DNA of 64,000 nucleotides from Tubulanus polymorphus (lineage: Eukaryota > Nemertea > Palaeonemertea > Tubulaniformes > Tubulanidae): positions 4,069,855 through 4,133,854 of the forward strand of contig NC_134030.1 in the NCBI RefSeq assembly GCF_964204645.1, written 5' to 3'. Below the pieces are notes generated by a model. That model was not told the origin of the DNA. It saw only the letters and a program-made list of their open reading frames with translations, and searched no databases. Positions 35,482-47,208 of the stretch are shown here, piece after piece (position 1 is the stretch's first letter; each line of letters opens with the position of its first letter). The translations under genes and the position numbers were made by a program.

Positions 35482-37464
35482 TCATTATATTCTTGCGCTA
35501 GGATTCGGTCTGTTTCTTATGTTTGATCTGTAAAAGAGGAGTATCTCTCTGACTCGGCGTCAACAACTTCTCCAACCTGATCAGTCATCACACGTGGGCA
35601 TCTTGAGGGCATTGGAATTTGCGAAATCCATTTAATCAAATGATGTGATCACGGGGCGATGGACTCAAAAAAACATTACAATGACATCCCTTCACCAAGA
35701 GCCATAGTTTCAGATGTTACAACAGGTGATTTAGGCTACAAGCCTTGCGTAGAAACATATGGCCCATGCCCCAGGACTGGGTGAATGACATCGTTTGAAT
35801 TTTAAGTGGAAATAATGTTAATTGGTATTCATTGATCAGCGCCATATTAAAGATTGTATAACGTGTAAAAAATCAGTGACCGTTGTTTTGGTCATTGTGG
35901 ATATATTCAATTCAATTCAATACTTTAATACAACTTAAAAGTTTCACAGTGAAACATACAAGTATATAATGCGATAAAGGAAAAAAAGGACAATTAATTT
36001 TACAGAGTAGAAAATTACAATTCAAAATAGACAGGATAACACATTTACGGAACTAGCATGATTTAGCATAAGACACACTCCGGGGCTCCGTCATGAGAAA
36101 ACTGGAAGAAGCATACGTATATACTACCAGGGAGGTGGGAGTGAAAAACGAAGAAGAGGGTTCACTCCCACCTCCCAGGCATATCTAACAAAAAGACCCG
36201 TTTCTTTTGTCTGTTATTTGCTGTATATAGTTACAGAAAAGGTTACAGGATATATACTTCTTATATATCAGACAGTGACCGTCGAAAGGCTTGACGTAAG
36301 TCTCCATCTTTATCCAGAGTAAAGTCTTTAAAACGATCTTAATTTATTAATTTCCCAGGTAGATGAATCAACATAATTCTATACCTCTTATCTTTCAGTC
36401 TCTATCTTGGAGAAATCATTTGACCAAATTATTACTGAAAGCTCGGTCTTACCACCTGTACAATACTCAGTTCATCTGAATGATTAATAAACCTCCTCTC
36501 GAAAGGTTCATAACTACGGCATTGATTAAATTGGTTGACGTATCTGTGAACACCCAATAAATCTAGCGCGGGTTCACGGTAGGGTTGCACTGATTAAAGA
36601 TTAATTCACTGATGTAGAACGTATAACTTTTTAGAAAAACGTGTTACAAGTTTAAAAGGGCCATTTAATGACCAACTCGTTACTCATAGATATGGCATCG
36701 TCCGTTTAAAACGGTTACAACTATCCCAACCAACACCTTCAATATTTTGCACCTTTGCATCGCGTGGGTTACGTGCTCTTAGTTTTCGAATCGGACGTCT
36801 TTTTTAATGAAAACAAACTTGCGGTATTCGTGAGAAGGGAGAAAGCTGTTGTCGAGGACGCTATTTACCGCGTACGGTATAAATTATTCAATCGAGTTTA
36901 ATCTAGTCACGAATTTAGCTGTTATCCGGCCGTTTGGGAAATTATGAACTCGTTCGGTTATTGGTTAATGTCGCATTGTTTGGTTATTAATGCCGAGATA
37001 AATTCATCGCGTCAATAAAAATTAAAACCGGTCAATTCGCTTAGAGCATTGCTGATAACTACAGGTGGATTTACATACGTGAACTATCTATTGAACTTAT
37101 CGTTGTTATACAGAATTCTTTGCATATCGTAAGTGGAATCAAACATTTAATTTTGAAAGTCGCGCAAGAAATCGACACATTATGAATGAAGGGTTCGTAT
37201 GCAAGATTGAATTCAGTTAATCTACAATAAATCTATTGTATTTTTCTATCATTCAGATATTTCTTGACACAGGGAAACCATTTCAGTGAATAATCACGTA
37301 TTCATTCATACGAGAGTGTATCCTTTTTAGAAATGAAACGAAATCCTTGCTTTTTGCATGTTCGGCATGTATCGTAGCACTCGGTGTCGTTGCGATCTCT
37401 AGATATTTTCTACTATTCAATAAAAGGGGCATTAAAAACCCGATTTCATTTTCCAATTTTGTAG
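35482..37464. other. Intergenic stretch with repeat debris
   Basis: At about 35,900-35,990 a minus-strand element end shows 'aattcaattcaa' pentamer repeats of the kind found at non-LTR 3' tails. At 36,130-36,176 a perfect 16-base inverted repeat (gggaggtgggagtgaa / ttcactcccacctccc, 15-base loop) occurs. The first exon of the following TSP1 gene is expected here. A hydrophobic open frame before 37,465 (LLFACSACIVALGVVAIS, 37,347-37,400) may encode its signal peptide, but no in-frame ATG was found. Confidence 0.45.
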
Positions 37465-40288
37465 TCGATGGTTTTTGGGACAATTGGATATCGTGGTCTG
37501 ACTGTTCATCATCATGTGGAACCGGACAGCGTAAACGCGCTAGAAGCTGTTTCGGTCCACAGCACGGCGGATCCGAATGCGAGGGCGTAACCACTGAAAT
37601 CGAACCTTGCAATACGCATCCTTGTCCAGGTAAGTGGTAGTGGTACCTTCGGGAAGGTCCATTCGGCTATATACGGCCACGTACATGCCTTTGTAAAAAT
37701 TTGATACGAAATCCCTAAATTTTCGAAAGTACCTGTAGTCGATTTGTTTTTACGAATGAAGTTGATGGTAAATGGCGAAGCTGGTCGGTATGGGCGAACT
37801 GCACTTTGCCATGTGGTTCTGGTATTCGTAGTAGAATTCGACAGTGTGTGCCACCTCAACATGGCGGTCGATCATGTAACGGAATATCTACTGAAAGTGA
37901 ATCATGTAATGAACATCCCTGTCCTGGTAAGCGTGGCTTATTTCAGAGACAATCTAAAAGATCAATTTCTATGAATCTCGCTATTACGGACTAACTTTTC
38001 AATTTCATGAAGTTGATGGTGTGTGGGAGATGTGGTCGGTTTGGTCGAACTGTTCACTGGAATGTGGAACTGGTAATCGTACTCGCAGCAGGCGCTGTGT
38101 TCCACCTCTTCATGGTGGAAAACCTTGCGAAGGTGTTGAAACTAATACCGAGTTATGCAACGAGCATTCTTGTCCGAGTCAGTATTTTGATAAAAATCAA
38201 GTCGAATTAATGTTCGAGTTCAAAATTGTCTTCGATGATCGGTGCGAGGGTATGTATCGTTTTGATTGATATTTTTCAGTCGATGGTCAGTGGAATACCT
38301 GGTCTAACTGGTTAACCTGCAGCCGGTCGTGTGGAAATGGAACGACCTTTAGAACGAGAAATTGTATCCCTCCGCGTTATGGTGGACAAAACTGTAGCGG
38401 TGATGGACAACAGCTCAAAGCTTGTAACACACGTCCTTGTCCAGGTGATCTGTCCTCACCAAATGCTCAAATCGCGTAGTCATTCTCCTGATTCTAATTC
38501 TCTCTCTCCACTTAATCGTTCTTTTAGTCGACGGATATTGGTCGAATTGGGGAAATTGGTCGCAATGTTCGAAATCGTGCGGCGGTGGAGCGAGTTTCAG
38601 ATATCGAGATTGCTCGCCGCCTTTATATGGCGGGGAAAACTGCACTGGCCTCGACATCGCCCAACAAGAATGTAACACACGGATGTGTCCAAGTAAAGAT
38701 GAATGCTCGGTTTCGACGATATGGGAATAGACTAGAGAAAATTAAATCCTTTTTCATATTTGTCTACATACATTTTAGATGATTCCAATCGCGCTTTTAT
38801 TGCTTAAACACTCTTGCAAATCTCATATTCAAGCTCACACTTTGCTGCTTTTGATGTCTACGTACTAACAATTTTGGTCAGCCACCTGTAAAAGGATAGA
38901 TACCGATAGATAGTTTTCGTTGAAATGCAAATCACAAAATCTAATTCTCTAGGACCTGGATCGTGGCTTCAGTGGGCGACATGGGATGACTGTAGCGCCA
39001 CGTGTATGGGTGGTATCCGGAATCGAGTTCGAGAATGCAACCTGACGACCCATGGAGAAGAGTTAACCCTTCCTTGTGTGGGAAATGCAACACAAACCGA
39101 AATCTGCAATGATTTATCATGTGATCCGGGTAAGTTCGCAGAATGGAGCCAAATTTCAATCTGTTCTTGAAGTGTACATTGTAATTATCTTCATTCCAAA
39201 TCCTAGTTCGGAGTTGTACGGAACTACGGCAAAGAGGACTTCGGGAAAGCAACTGGGTAACGATCGATCCCGACGGACCCACGGGATTTGAACCGTTTCG
39301 CGCGTATTGCGACATGGAGGCCGAAGACGGTATCGGAGTCACATTCGTTTGTAAGTAACATACACCCAGGATACAGGTCTCTGGAATCGTATTCACGAAA
39401 CACCCGCAATCATGTTTCTCGTGTAACATATGGGCGGACACTAGTTACGAGTGCTTCGTAAGTAAGGAATTTTCTCTAAGTTTGAACATAGAAGTACGGC
39501 GTGAACTTACTGGGGGTAGATGATGGTTCGGCCAGAGTCATTTGCGTTAATGACTTTCATATTTCCTTGAATATTTCAGACCACAATCGAGTGAATTACT
39601 CGTCTGTAACTGGTTACGAAGGCTCGTGTGAATATAGAAGGACGCTGGTATATGATTCGCAGGTGATTTCCCCGCTCGTCGATCTCGTTACATCGTCTGA
39701 TCAATGTAAGCAGTATCTGTCGCTTCGCTGCAAAAGCGCCGCAATCAGTAACGATCGGATCATACAATGGCACAAAAAGATGACCTACTGGATCAATCAC
39801 AATTCAGAGGAGAGGTACGTGTGTCACTTAGATTTTCTAGCTGATAACGGCAGAACAACAAGATTAAAAACGATTTATTATTTGAAAGGTTTTACTGGGG
39901 AGGAACACCTGGCGGTACTGACTGTGCGTGTGCCGTTAATTCGACTTGTATCGAGCCGCAATTGAAATGTAACTGCGATAAAAATGACAAAGTTTGGAGA
40001 GAAGATGCCGGTTATGTAAGGGTCAAGGAAGATTTGCCTATTTCTAAGATATGTATCGGAGACACGGGTATGTAACATCCAGTTCCGTGAACGACTCCAG
40101 TGCTTTAAACCGCAGACAAGTCTTAAATCTAAAAATCTGTGAAAAAGATTGCATCTTCATAAGCATTTCATCAACTGACATGTATCGAATTTCATTTGTA
40201 CTTTTATTTCTCAGGTTCACAACCGGACGAGGCAGCAAAATACATGGTCGGTCCACTGATTTGTTGGGGAATGGCGGATTCAGTCTAA
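37465..40288 (+). CDS. Secreted protein with six thrombospondin type-1 repeats and a contactin-associated-like C-terminal module (5' exon missing)
   Basis: Mapped exons: 37465-37629, 37762-37926, 38013-38177, 38280-38444, 38528-38692 (all 165 bases, phase 1 to 1), 38953-39129, 39207-39350, 39580-39814, 39889-40067, 40215-40288 (stop). From the first codon split this is 545 codons in phase. Each of the first six exons is one TSP1 repeat (W..W..C...CG.G...R.R.C...HGG..C), five starting with VDG.W. The last four exons encode a fibrinogen-like module of contactin-associated proteins: [52 protein letters not shown]. It should act outside the cell in matrix or adhesion. The domain order is unusual compared with vertebrate CNTNAPs. 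The start exon and signal peptide remain unassigned. Confidence 0.9.
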
Positions 40289-40394
40289 GTCGACTAAGAT
40301 ACCACGGACGAAAATCTATGTGATTACTGTCAGAATTATGCTGTATAACTTTATCTTATGAATGGAAAATATCTATGGGAATAAAAGGATATCC

Positions 40395-40400
40395 AATAAA
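40395..40400 (+). terminator. Poly(A) signal AATAAA of the TSP1/CNTNAP-like gene
   Basis: It lies about 107 bases after the stop at 40,288, with a second AATAAA at about 40,379-40,384. RSU1 begins about 300 bases further on. Confidence 0.6.
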
Positions 40401-40700
40401 TGATTCGTTGGTTTTTAGAATTGAGTGGATTCCATCCCGCCGCTAGATTGGTGTCAGATCATAACTGTTCAGTGCTGCCCCTACATATGTCATAAGCGGT
40501 TAACATGTGAACTAACAGGACTGCACAATATTCCTCCTGTGGCAAGTGAGCAACAAGTTAGTTCGCATATTCGCCGTTAACGCTATTTTTAGGGGCAGCA
40601 CCCAGCTTGACATTCCTACTGTGGCATGCGAGTAAAAACCAGGAAGTAAAAGGAAAAATTGTCAGTTTTTGGAGTTTTTTGATCAAAATCGTACCATAAA

Positions 40701-43700
40701 ATGTCTAAAATAAAGAAAATTATCGACGAGGTGAAAGAACACAATGGAACTGAAGTAGATTTAGTAGATAAGGCTATAGTGAACATCCTTGATGTACCAG
40801 GAATTCGTGAGTCCTTACTTTATTTTGATTAAAATTGTCTGACTGATCACATCCGTCTACCCTAGGCCTAGGCCTAACTACTGATTACTGAGACTCTGTC
40901 TATGGCTTTGTCCTTTTTACTATGGCAGCTGTCCTGTCCTTGGTCTTTTTTACGATTTCTATTCTTGAAATTTCAGTGAGTTTACAGCAAATAACCAGAC
41001 TGAGCTTGAGTCATAATAAGATTGTTGGTAAGTTTTTTTAGTAAATTATTCATTTCGAGTAGTGAACCATGTCTTTCTTTCAATAATCTCTCACTTTCAA
41101 GGGGGCGGGGCTTATAGTTGAAGTTTGGGGGTGAAATGTAGCTTAGGTCATCCAGTATCCCTGGTTCTAATGTCTGTAAAAGTGTATTGGGATAGGCCTA
41201 TTGGTTGAACTACAACACTTCACCCCCAAACTTCAACTACGAATCCCCTGTGACTATAAGAACCAATTAGGTTGATTATTTTGATAATTTCCAGTCATAC
41301 CTCCTCGGATAGCTGACCTAATCAACTTGGAAATTCTGAATTTGTTCAACAACCATATCGAGGTCAGTCTTTAAACATAGATATTGCTTTTGTAAAACAT
41401 CTTATTTTGTAAAAAAAAAACCACAATAATTCTAATTCCTGAAATTTAAGGTGCAATTGAACAATAGACAGTTTATATGCTATGTTATCTTTGCTATTCT
41501 AGGAGCTTCCTTCTTCAATCAGCACACTACCAAAGCTGAAGATTCTCAGTGTTGGGTAAGTTGTTTTTTATCAGGTTCATTGGCAAATTTCATTTGATAT
41601 TATTCTAAAATCTCACAATTGTTCGATGATTAAACAGTTTATCAAAATGTAAGAAATATTTCAGGCGGTTCGTGTCACCCTTCTTCAGTCTAATAAGTCT
41701 CATTTAGACTTAAGCAGGGTGTTAGGAACCACCTGAAATATTTCTTATATCTTAATAAACCTTTTACTGATTTAACTATTGTGGAATTTTACGGTTTCAT
41801 CACATTGTGATCTACTGAGTCTTTATTTGATATCGACTTTCTCTGTAGAATGAATCGTCTTGATTTACTTCCGCGTGGATTCGGCGCTTTTCCTTCGTTG
41901 GAGGTATTGGATCTAACATACAACAACCTGAGTGAAGATAGTCTACCGGCTAATTTCTTCTGTTTAGGAGGTAAAACTACTATAAAAAGAGAGTTACATA
42001 GATATCTGAAATATAGATGAATGTTTCCTATGTAGCTAATATCTGATTATTTTTCAGATACACTACGTGTCCTGTATATGGGTGACAATGATTTTGTTCG
42101 TCTTCCCCCACATTTCGGACTCCTGAAGCATCTACAAATCGTAAATATTCAAATCTCATTTTCATTTGTCGTAAATCCTGTAAAATGTTGTAGTTTTCAT
42201 AATGTTTTTTTTTCAGTTGGTTTTGAGGGATAATGATCTAATAGATATACCGAAAGAATTGGGCGATTTGTCTCGATTGAAAGAACTTCACATTCAAGGC
42301 AATCGATTGACGGTGCTCCCTCCTGAATTAGGTCAGTATGAATATGAAAAAAATTTAGGTTATAATCCAAAAGGTACAATGCAGTGTAAATCTTTACCAT
42401 GTCAGCAATTACAACACGATCACAACTAAGAAAATTCATCCTTGTATAGTATATTACAGCACGATCGAGTCATTTCAGCCTCATCAGGTATAATATATGA
42501 AATAAACATTAGTTTTGAATATTTCATATCATGTGTTATACCGGGTGAGGAAAAAGTGATTCGGCGAAATCAGTCGTATTGAAATACTTGATTTTCAAGG
42601 ATGAATTTTGTGATTCTATTGTGGCTTTATTGATCATTCAACTCTCTACCAAAAATCTGTCGGTTAACATTCGACAAACGTTTGAACAACTGACCCCTGT
42701 TTGCCAAAATCCCTTTTAATGTTAGAATTTTGTTTACATTTCGTACTCACTGTTATGTAGGTAACCTGGACTTGGTCGGATCGAAGCAAGTTTTTCGCGG
42801 TGAGAATAATCCATGGGTAACGCCTATCGCTGATCAGTTTAAACTAGGAGTGTCGCATGTCTACGATTTCCTCAGATCTGACATGTACAAATAGTAAGTG
42901 CCTTTCGATCAGCTAAATCTCAGGTTTTGTAGCCAGTCTGAAAAGTTTTTCAGGTAAAATCTTCGAAGTGCTGAAAAGTACCTTTTGGATTCAACGTCAT
43001 CGCAGAAAATATTTCTACCAACAAATTCTGTTTTGGACTGATGTATGTAAATATGTGCCTTCATGAAATATACCGGAAAATTGTCTTAGTCTTCAGGAAA
43101 ATGTGCTGACTTTTGACTATGCCTCAGTCTGATTGCTACAAACCCTGAATCGACTATCTAGTACTTGGTGCCGTTTACCCCAATGTTAACCTTACCCGAC
43201 TCATACTGATTGTTACCAAGCACAAGAGTTAATGTCATCCTCCCTCAGCAGGGATTCGAACCCGATGGCATCGCTACACTCAGCCACGGCACGAACCCCT
43301 GCCACAGTAGACTGGTTGTGCAGGTACATGCGCAGCTGGGCCGCACGAAATCTTGCAGCACCAATCAGAATGCTCGTTGTATAATCGCTGAGTTAAATTT
43401 CACGGAAGAACTATAAACGGGAAAACCTATGCTAAAATAAGACGGGATATCTGATTTGCTGATAATGACATCACCTAATCTGCGCACTCGCTCTAGTGTG
43501 GTAGGGCTTCGTACCGCGGCAATCTCGATGCCATCGGGTTCGAATCCCTACCGGGGGAGGATGGTTAATATTGATATTGGCAAAAGTTGAAGATACAGAT
43601 ATCGTCAACAAAAATGATCTATTATTTTTCAGTTTGTACAATCGACACATGTCAGCGAACCCTCCTCCTCCCGACGTCACTAATGACAAATCGAAAAAGA

Positions 43701-43717
43701 TCAGTCGCAAACGTTAA
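40701..43717 (+). CDS. RSU1: Ras suppressor protein 1 (leucine-rich repeat protein)
   Basis: Nine exons: 40701-40806, 40977-41027, 41295-41362, 41503-41555, 41849-41970, 42058-42140, 42217-42331, 42761-42893, 43633-43717; 816 bases, 271 residues (human 277). The protein starts MSKIKKIIDEVKEHNG and carries leucine-rich repeats with signature strings such as LSLSHNKI, LEILNLFNNHIEELP, LEVLDLTYNNLSE, LVLRDNDLIDIPKE and LKELHIQGNRLTVLPPELG, then ENNPWVTPIADQFKLGVSHV and the basic end NDKSKKISRKR. RSU1 binds the LIM protein PINCH in the cytoplasmic ILK-PINCH-parvin complex at integrin adhesions. Nearly all residues of the family landmark segments are kept. Intron 8 (42,894-43,632) contains two inverted tRNA-like repeats. 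Confidence 0.97.
41104..41252. mobile_element. MITE-like element in RSU1 intron 2
   Basis: The left end 'gttgaagtttgggggtgaa' and the right end 'ttcacccccaaacttcaac' are perfect reverse complements. A related pair of ends occurs at 50,319-50,611, so this is a small family. Confidence 0.7.
41633..41762. mobile_element. MITE-like inverted repeat in RSU1 intron 4
   Basis: 'gtaagaaatatttcaggcgg' and 'ccacctgaaatatttctta' face each other, with further pairing (gtttat.. / ..ataaac) outside. The interior is 'gtgtcacccttcttcagtc' and related. Confidence 0.65.
43225..43325 (-). repeat. tRNA-like SINE fragment (antisense), RSU1 intron 8
   Basis: Read on the minus strand it contains 'atcgggttcgaatccctgct' preceded by 'ctgtggcaggggttcgtgcc'. 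It is the inverted relative of the copy at 43,470-43,562. Confidence 0.65.
43470..43562 (+). repeat. tRNA-like SINE fragment (sense), RSU1 intron 8
   Basis: It has 'ctagtgtggtagggcttcgt' (A-box-like) and 'atcgggttcgaatccctacc' (B box), then 'gggggaggatggttaat', matching the reverse complement of the copy at 43,225-43,325. A full tRNA fold is not formed. Confidence 0.65.
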
Positions 43718-44274
43718 GAGAACGAACTATGAGATCAGGAGGATGCAAGTCTCAACTATCGGTCCTCTTCGCGCGAGAAATAACATTCGCCGTTAACTAC
43801 TGCTGATGACCGACGACTGACTGTAGAAAAATGGATGCATTTAGACGAAGTGTTTTATTTTATAAGCGAAAAAATAGCGAGAAATTTCAGTTACCCCGGT
43901 ATTTAGTGAATTCACGCGCAGCTTAGGACTTTGACATTTGATAAGATTATGATACAGTTCCCCTCTCTTAACACTCAGTGATCTGCCACCTGCTGTGGAT
44001 TAAGTTCAACTGTATACTGGACTTGTTTTTTTATCGTATTATATAATGGTGCTATTCTTATAAACAATACCGGTATTCTATTCTGCATATATAGATAAAC
44101 GATAGATAATGATGATTAACAGTATACTTTACTTTTCTGTGTCTGTTTTTATGTTTGCAGTAATCCATCGATGATTAATCTAATAGGTTTTTGTTCAGTT
44201 TTCATTGTTATCTATGTTCAATATCAACTTGTTTGAGTAGGAATGTCCTTTAGTATTTTGTTTTTGATTTATGC

Positions 44275-44280
44275 AATAAA
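44275..44280 (+). terminator. Poly(A) signal AATAAA of RSU1
   Basis: AATAAA follows about 560 bases of AT-rich 3' UTR after the RSU1 stop. Confidence 0.5.
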
Positions 44281-44502
44281 TATGCATGTCTCTTTATCCT
44301 AATTATTTGTTATTCACTAAATCTGGATGATATCGAGGTCAAGCTGTCCAACAAGATACAAAGTCTCCTGATCGACGCTCAATGCTAAGAAGGAAGGAAA
44401 TAGTTCAGGACTTTTTTGGCAAAGAATGTGAGAAGTATCCACTTGACCTAGGAAATTTAACGTCAGCTATCTTGACAAGTTTGGACTTGTGATGTGATTT
44501 CC

Positions 44503-44655
44503 GCAGCACCAGTACCTGTTGTGTTAAAGTAGGGTAGGTACTGGTGCTGCGCTAGGAACACCCACTATATAGGATGTACGTAGGATACTGTTAAGTAAAT
44601 CTAAGTGACGAGGGGTCTAGTATCCAGCCATTTTTCCCAGGGTCCCTGACATAAT
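44503..44655. mobile_element. Dispersed repeat with 15-base hairpin, copy 1
   Basis: It opens with gcagcaccagtacct (44,503-44,517) paired perfectly with aggtactggtgctgc (44,536-44,550) and continues 'gctaggaacacccactatat', 'gtctagtatccagccat', 'cagggtccctgaca'. A second copy is at 50,703-50,850. It is non-coding; the family is unknown. Confidence 0.75.
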
Positions 44656-46426
44656 GTCCGATGTGATAAAAGGATGAGAATTTCAGTAAGTAATTTGTCA
44701 TTTATTTTATATATATAGATATACTTATATACATCGACAGAGCAGTAATAATGTTGTACATTATGTGACACAAGCCTGCGGCCACCACACGTCGACAACA
44801 AGAAACATATCCCCCAAAAAGTAGAAGATGCAGCAATTTACATAATGAAAATAATGTATACGTACGTAAAAGGGCATAAATTAAGATGAACTTTACACGA
44901 AGAAAAAAGAAAATAAATACAGTGACGTGCGTCGCGATGACTAAATATTTATAATAAACGAAAAATCATCGATTAACCTGCTTTTAATTCAATATCAATT
45001 GAAGTCTCAGCGGCCTCGGTTTTTTAAACGAGAGACCATCCGAGAAATGCGCACCACATATTTCCCGTCCTCGATGTCCATCGAGTTCATTTTACGATGA
45101 TACAAATGCAAAAATAATCTGAAAACGCGACTACAAACAAAATGATTTTAATGTAAATGAAACGAAAAGTATTTTTTCCCATGAATATTTACACGATGAT
45201 TTCGAAGGTCTATATGACGTATTAATACATAAGTAATTATTCCGTTTTCAACGAAATGTACAAAATCTGAATCGCGGCTAAACCTATCGTATTGGCCGCA
45301 AAGAAAGACATTCATCGCACGCAAGAATGACCGATACCTTATTACCTAAAACTCTGTTTAAGCCTAGGGCTATACCACACCATGCCTACTCTAATACAAC
45401 AAAACCTCTTTATCAAGATAATGAATTTTCGCGCAACAGGAATGTTCAACTTAATCACAATCTGAAAGCTTTTCAAAAACATATGATACAATAACACCTG
45501 CAGTAATGTTTTCTGGCCAGCAACTTTTCATTCAAGCTTCTCTGAAGTCAGGGCTAAAATTATAACGTAACATTACTTAATGTCACACAATGCAATAAAC
45601 TATGGATATATTCGCTCTTACATCCTTTATCATCATTAGCTTGATATTTCTATGCTACAGCCTGATATAATGAGGAACGAACGTATCAGTCATTCAATGA
45701 TATATCCATAGTTAGCTTTACTATATTCATTACTTACAATACGGAACATTTTGCCAAGCTACATTCAATCCAGATAGGGCTGCAGTCATACGTTAAGGGT
45801 TTAATATCATGCACGAGAACAACAACATACGAATCTTTTATCATACGTTATTTCTAGAAAGGCTATAATGTACCAGCATGAATGCAAAATTTTGCATATT
45901 TTCAAGCTTAGAAGTAGCCGATTTTACACCCACACTTTACAAACTGCCTCAGAGATGCATTGATCTAGCAGATCATACGCAAAGCTCGCAATAGTGAGTA
46001 ATACCAGTCTCCCTAAACCGGTACATGCAGATGGCCAACATATGTGAGTGCATTAAATTTAAATTTTATCGTATATATATATATGTATCACAATATGCAT
46101 GGACATTAAGTTGAAAGCGTAGAGGTTAACATTACCGTAAATCATCTAAAATAACTACAACCACATTCATTCTACATGTAATAAGTAGTATTGTAGGACC
46201 TCTGAATCACAAGGATAGATAATTGTAATACATGTACATGTACTAACTTATCAATTTAGGAGGCCTACGCGGTATTTATGATGACACCAATTTGACAATA
46301 TCGAGCACATTATTTTTTAGATCACATACCGACGGGGTACATCTATTTCACGATCATAAGATAATTGAAACATCAGATTATTAAACTGTAATGATGCGTT
46401 AAACAAGTAGACTTCTCTTCACTTGA
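44656..46426. other. Intergenic, no gene seen
   Basis: AT-rich, with a (TA)n run near 46,072. No exon or RNA gene was recognised on either strand. Confidence 0.45.
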
Positions 46427-46609
46427 TTAACTCAAAAGTTGCTCAAAATTTAGTGATTTTTCTACGAGTATTTCGACTTCGCCAATTCTCGACTCGGTTA
46501 TGGTTTCGGAATCTACTGTATACAATGCGATGGTGCGCAGTAAAAGACCCTTAGGTAAAATTCGGACATGGAAGAAATCATCATGTAAAAATCCCTCACT
46601 AATATCCAT
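46427..46609 (-). CDS. Orphan terminal-exon-like ORF, weak C2-domain resemblance
   Basis: A 60-codon minus-strand frame ends in a TAA. An acceptor-like 'ggatattag' precedes TGAGGG at 46,598. The protein segment F.HVRILPKG..LRTIALYTVDSET then SRIGEVEILVEKSL has the rhythm of the last strands of a synaptotagmin-like C2 domain (T(L/I).L.. .D.., IGEV). No partner exon was found upstream within 47 kb, so it may be an isolated pseudo-exon or chance. Low confidence. Confidence 0.28.
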   Translation of the reverse strand: MDISEGFLHDDFFHVRILPKGLLLRTIALYTVDSETITESRIGEVEILVEKSLNFEQLLS

Positions 46610-47208
46610 TCAAGACGCGAAGTTAACAAGAAGGGAATACCACAATTACCGTATTTCTTCCATGGACTATTGGTATTTCCTCCACACAGAATTTTTTCCT
46701 TGGGTGCTTTTTACCTACAACCATTAACTGGTCTATTTTTGATACAGTGCGTACGATGTAATACACTACTACATACGTCAGCGATTGTCACTATCGAAGA
46801 GGCTTTCATTCATTCATTCATTTATTTGTTAGAGATTTTGACGTGCAAACTACACTGATTACAGTCAAACTCACTTATGCTGTCAGTGCAAGACCCTCGT
46901 TATGTTAATGACTCCATATAAAGATTTACACTCAAATCGCCTCAGATCTCACAGGGCTAATATCATAAATTCTCTCCAAAAAACGCAAACCCACGACAGG
47001 ATGGTTTGTTATTATGATGCATTTGAGCCAGAAAATCTGTGATATATTGTCCGAGGCAGGTGATAATCAGAGGCTAAACAGAGTCTACTGTAAGATCGAA
47101 TTGGAAACAGCTCATCTAACGATGAACTAAGTGAGTTTGACTGTATTAAAGTATCGATAATAAATTGAGATTTCTAGACATTCGCGTTTCGCGCGTTTTC
47201 AATTATCA
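46610..47208. other. 3' flank of the PAFAH1B-type gene, no other gene seen
   Basis: A minus-strand AATAAA (plus-strand tttatt near 46,821) could be the poly(A) signal of the PAF acetylhydrolase gene about 390 bases past its stop. Nothing else was recognised. Confidence 0.45.

Noticed and set aside
39501-39965. 154-codon frame over the CNTNAP-like region
   Set aside because: It starts inside an intron and runs through another; splicing at 39,814/39,889 restores FYWGGT and the Cys-rich motif in another frame.
42202-42429. 75-codon RSU1 frame ending at 42,429
   Set aside because: Only 42,217-42,331 is the exon; the rest is intron read-through after the donor gtcagt.
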